From contig CALAGF010000152.1 in the NCBI GenBank assembly GCA_937892345.1, positions 1 through 14,043 of the forward strand: a stretch of 14,043 bases of DNA, given 5' to 3'. Both the position numbers and the translations under genes were made by a program. Under the pieces are notes generated by a model. It saw nothing but the letters and a program-made list of their open reading frames with translations. It was not told where the DNA came from and searched no databases. This document shows, piece after piece, positions 14,018 through 14,043 of the stretch; the first letter of the stretch is position 1, and each line of letters begins with the position of its first letter. The DNA comes from an uncultured Rhodocyclaceae bacterium (GTDB lineage: Bacteria > Pseudomonadota > Gammaproteobacteria > Burkholderiales > Rhodocyclaceae).

Positions 14018-14043
14018 TTAAAAAAGAAATAAAAAGCGTGATA
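14018..14043. other. AT-rich edge sequence that does not continue yjcH
   Basis: The last 26 bases are strongly A-rich on the plus strand, unlike the GC-rich flanks, and do not encode the expected N-terminal part of DUF485 in the remnant's frame. They could be foreign DNA, intergenic DNA after a deletion, or an assembly artefact. Too short to classify. Confidence 0.4.

Overview
The window (about 60% G+C by eye, tightly packed genes, a yjcH-actP acetate-uptake pair, a bacteriohemerythrin domain, and many cyclic-di-GMP and two-component proteins) looks like the chromosome of a betaproteobacterium. Rhodocyclales (Dechloromonas/Azonexus-like) is my best guess, inferred from gene content and protein style and not proven here. 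No rRNA, tRNA, CRISPR array or intact mobile element was seen.

Layout. (1) 1-1095, minus strand: the N-terminal two thirds of gpmI, a cofactor-independent phosphoglycerate mutase of the plant-like type, running off the left edge. (2) 1096-1244: a divergent intergenic region. (3) 1245-8129, plus strand: a four-gene apparent operon joined by start/stop overlaps. It encodes a REC-PAS-PAS-degenerate GGDEF-EAL-REC phosphodiesterase (985 aa), a REC-HD-GYP phosphodiesterase (about 438 aa), a stand-alone receiver with a short tail (183 aa), and a soluble hemerythrin-PAS histidine kinase (678 aa). (4) 8126-12041, minus strand: a two-gene unit transcribed toward the first operon. It encodes a GAF-like GGEEF diguanylate cyclase (356 aa), then a membrane dCache-HAMP hybrid histidine kinase with two receivers (937 aa). 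The two operons collide tail to tail and share a CTAG in which both stop codons lie. (5) 12042-12206: intergenic, with a near-consensus -10 and a 16-bp palindrome upstream of the cyclase gene, and a strong UUCG-tetraloop terminator for the next gene. (6) 12207-13880, minus strand: actP, the cation/acetate symporter. (7) 13877-14017: the last 46 codons of its usual partner yjcH (DUF485), whose 5' part is missing or broken at the right edge.

How the genes may work together. The centre of the window is a cyclic-di-GMP control island of about 11 kb. The plus-strand operon carries the degrading side (EAL and HD-GYP) together with a histidine kinase that has an apparent diiron O2-sensing domain and no receiver of its own. 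Four receiver domains in the three upstream genes are natural phosphorylation targets for it. The minus-strand unit carries the synthesising side (an active-looking cyclase with an inhibitory I-site) and an extracytoplasmic-sensing hybrid kinase. Oxygen or redox state and an external ligand could therefore set cyclic-di-GMP in opposite directions. Domain content and gene order are read from the sequence; the wiring is inference.
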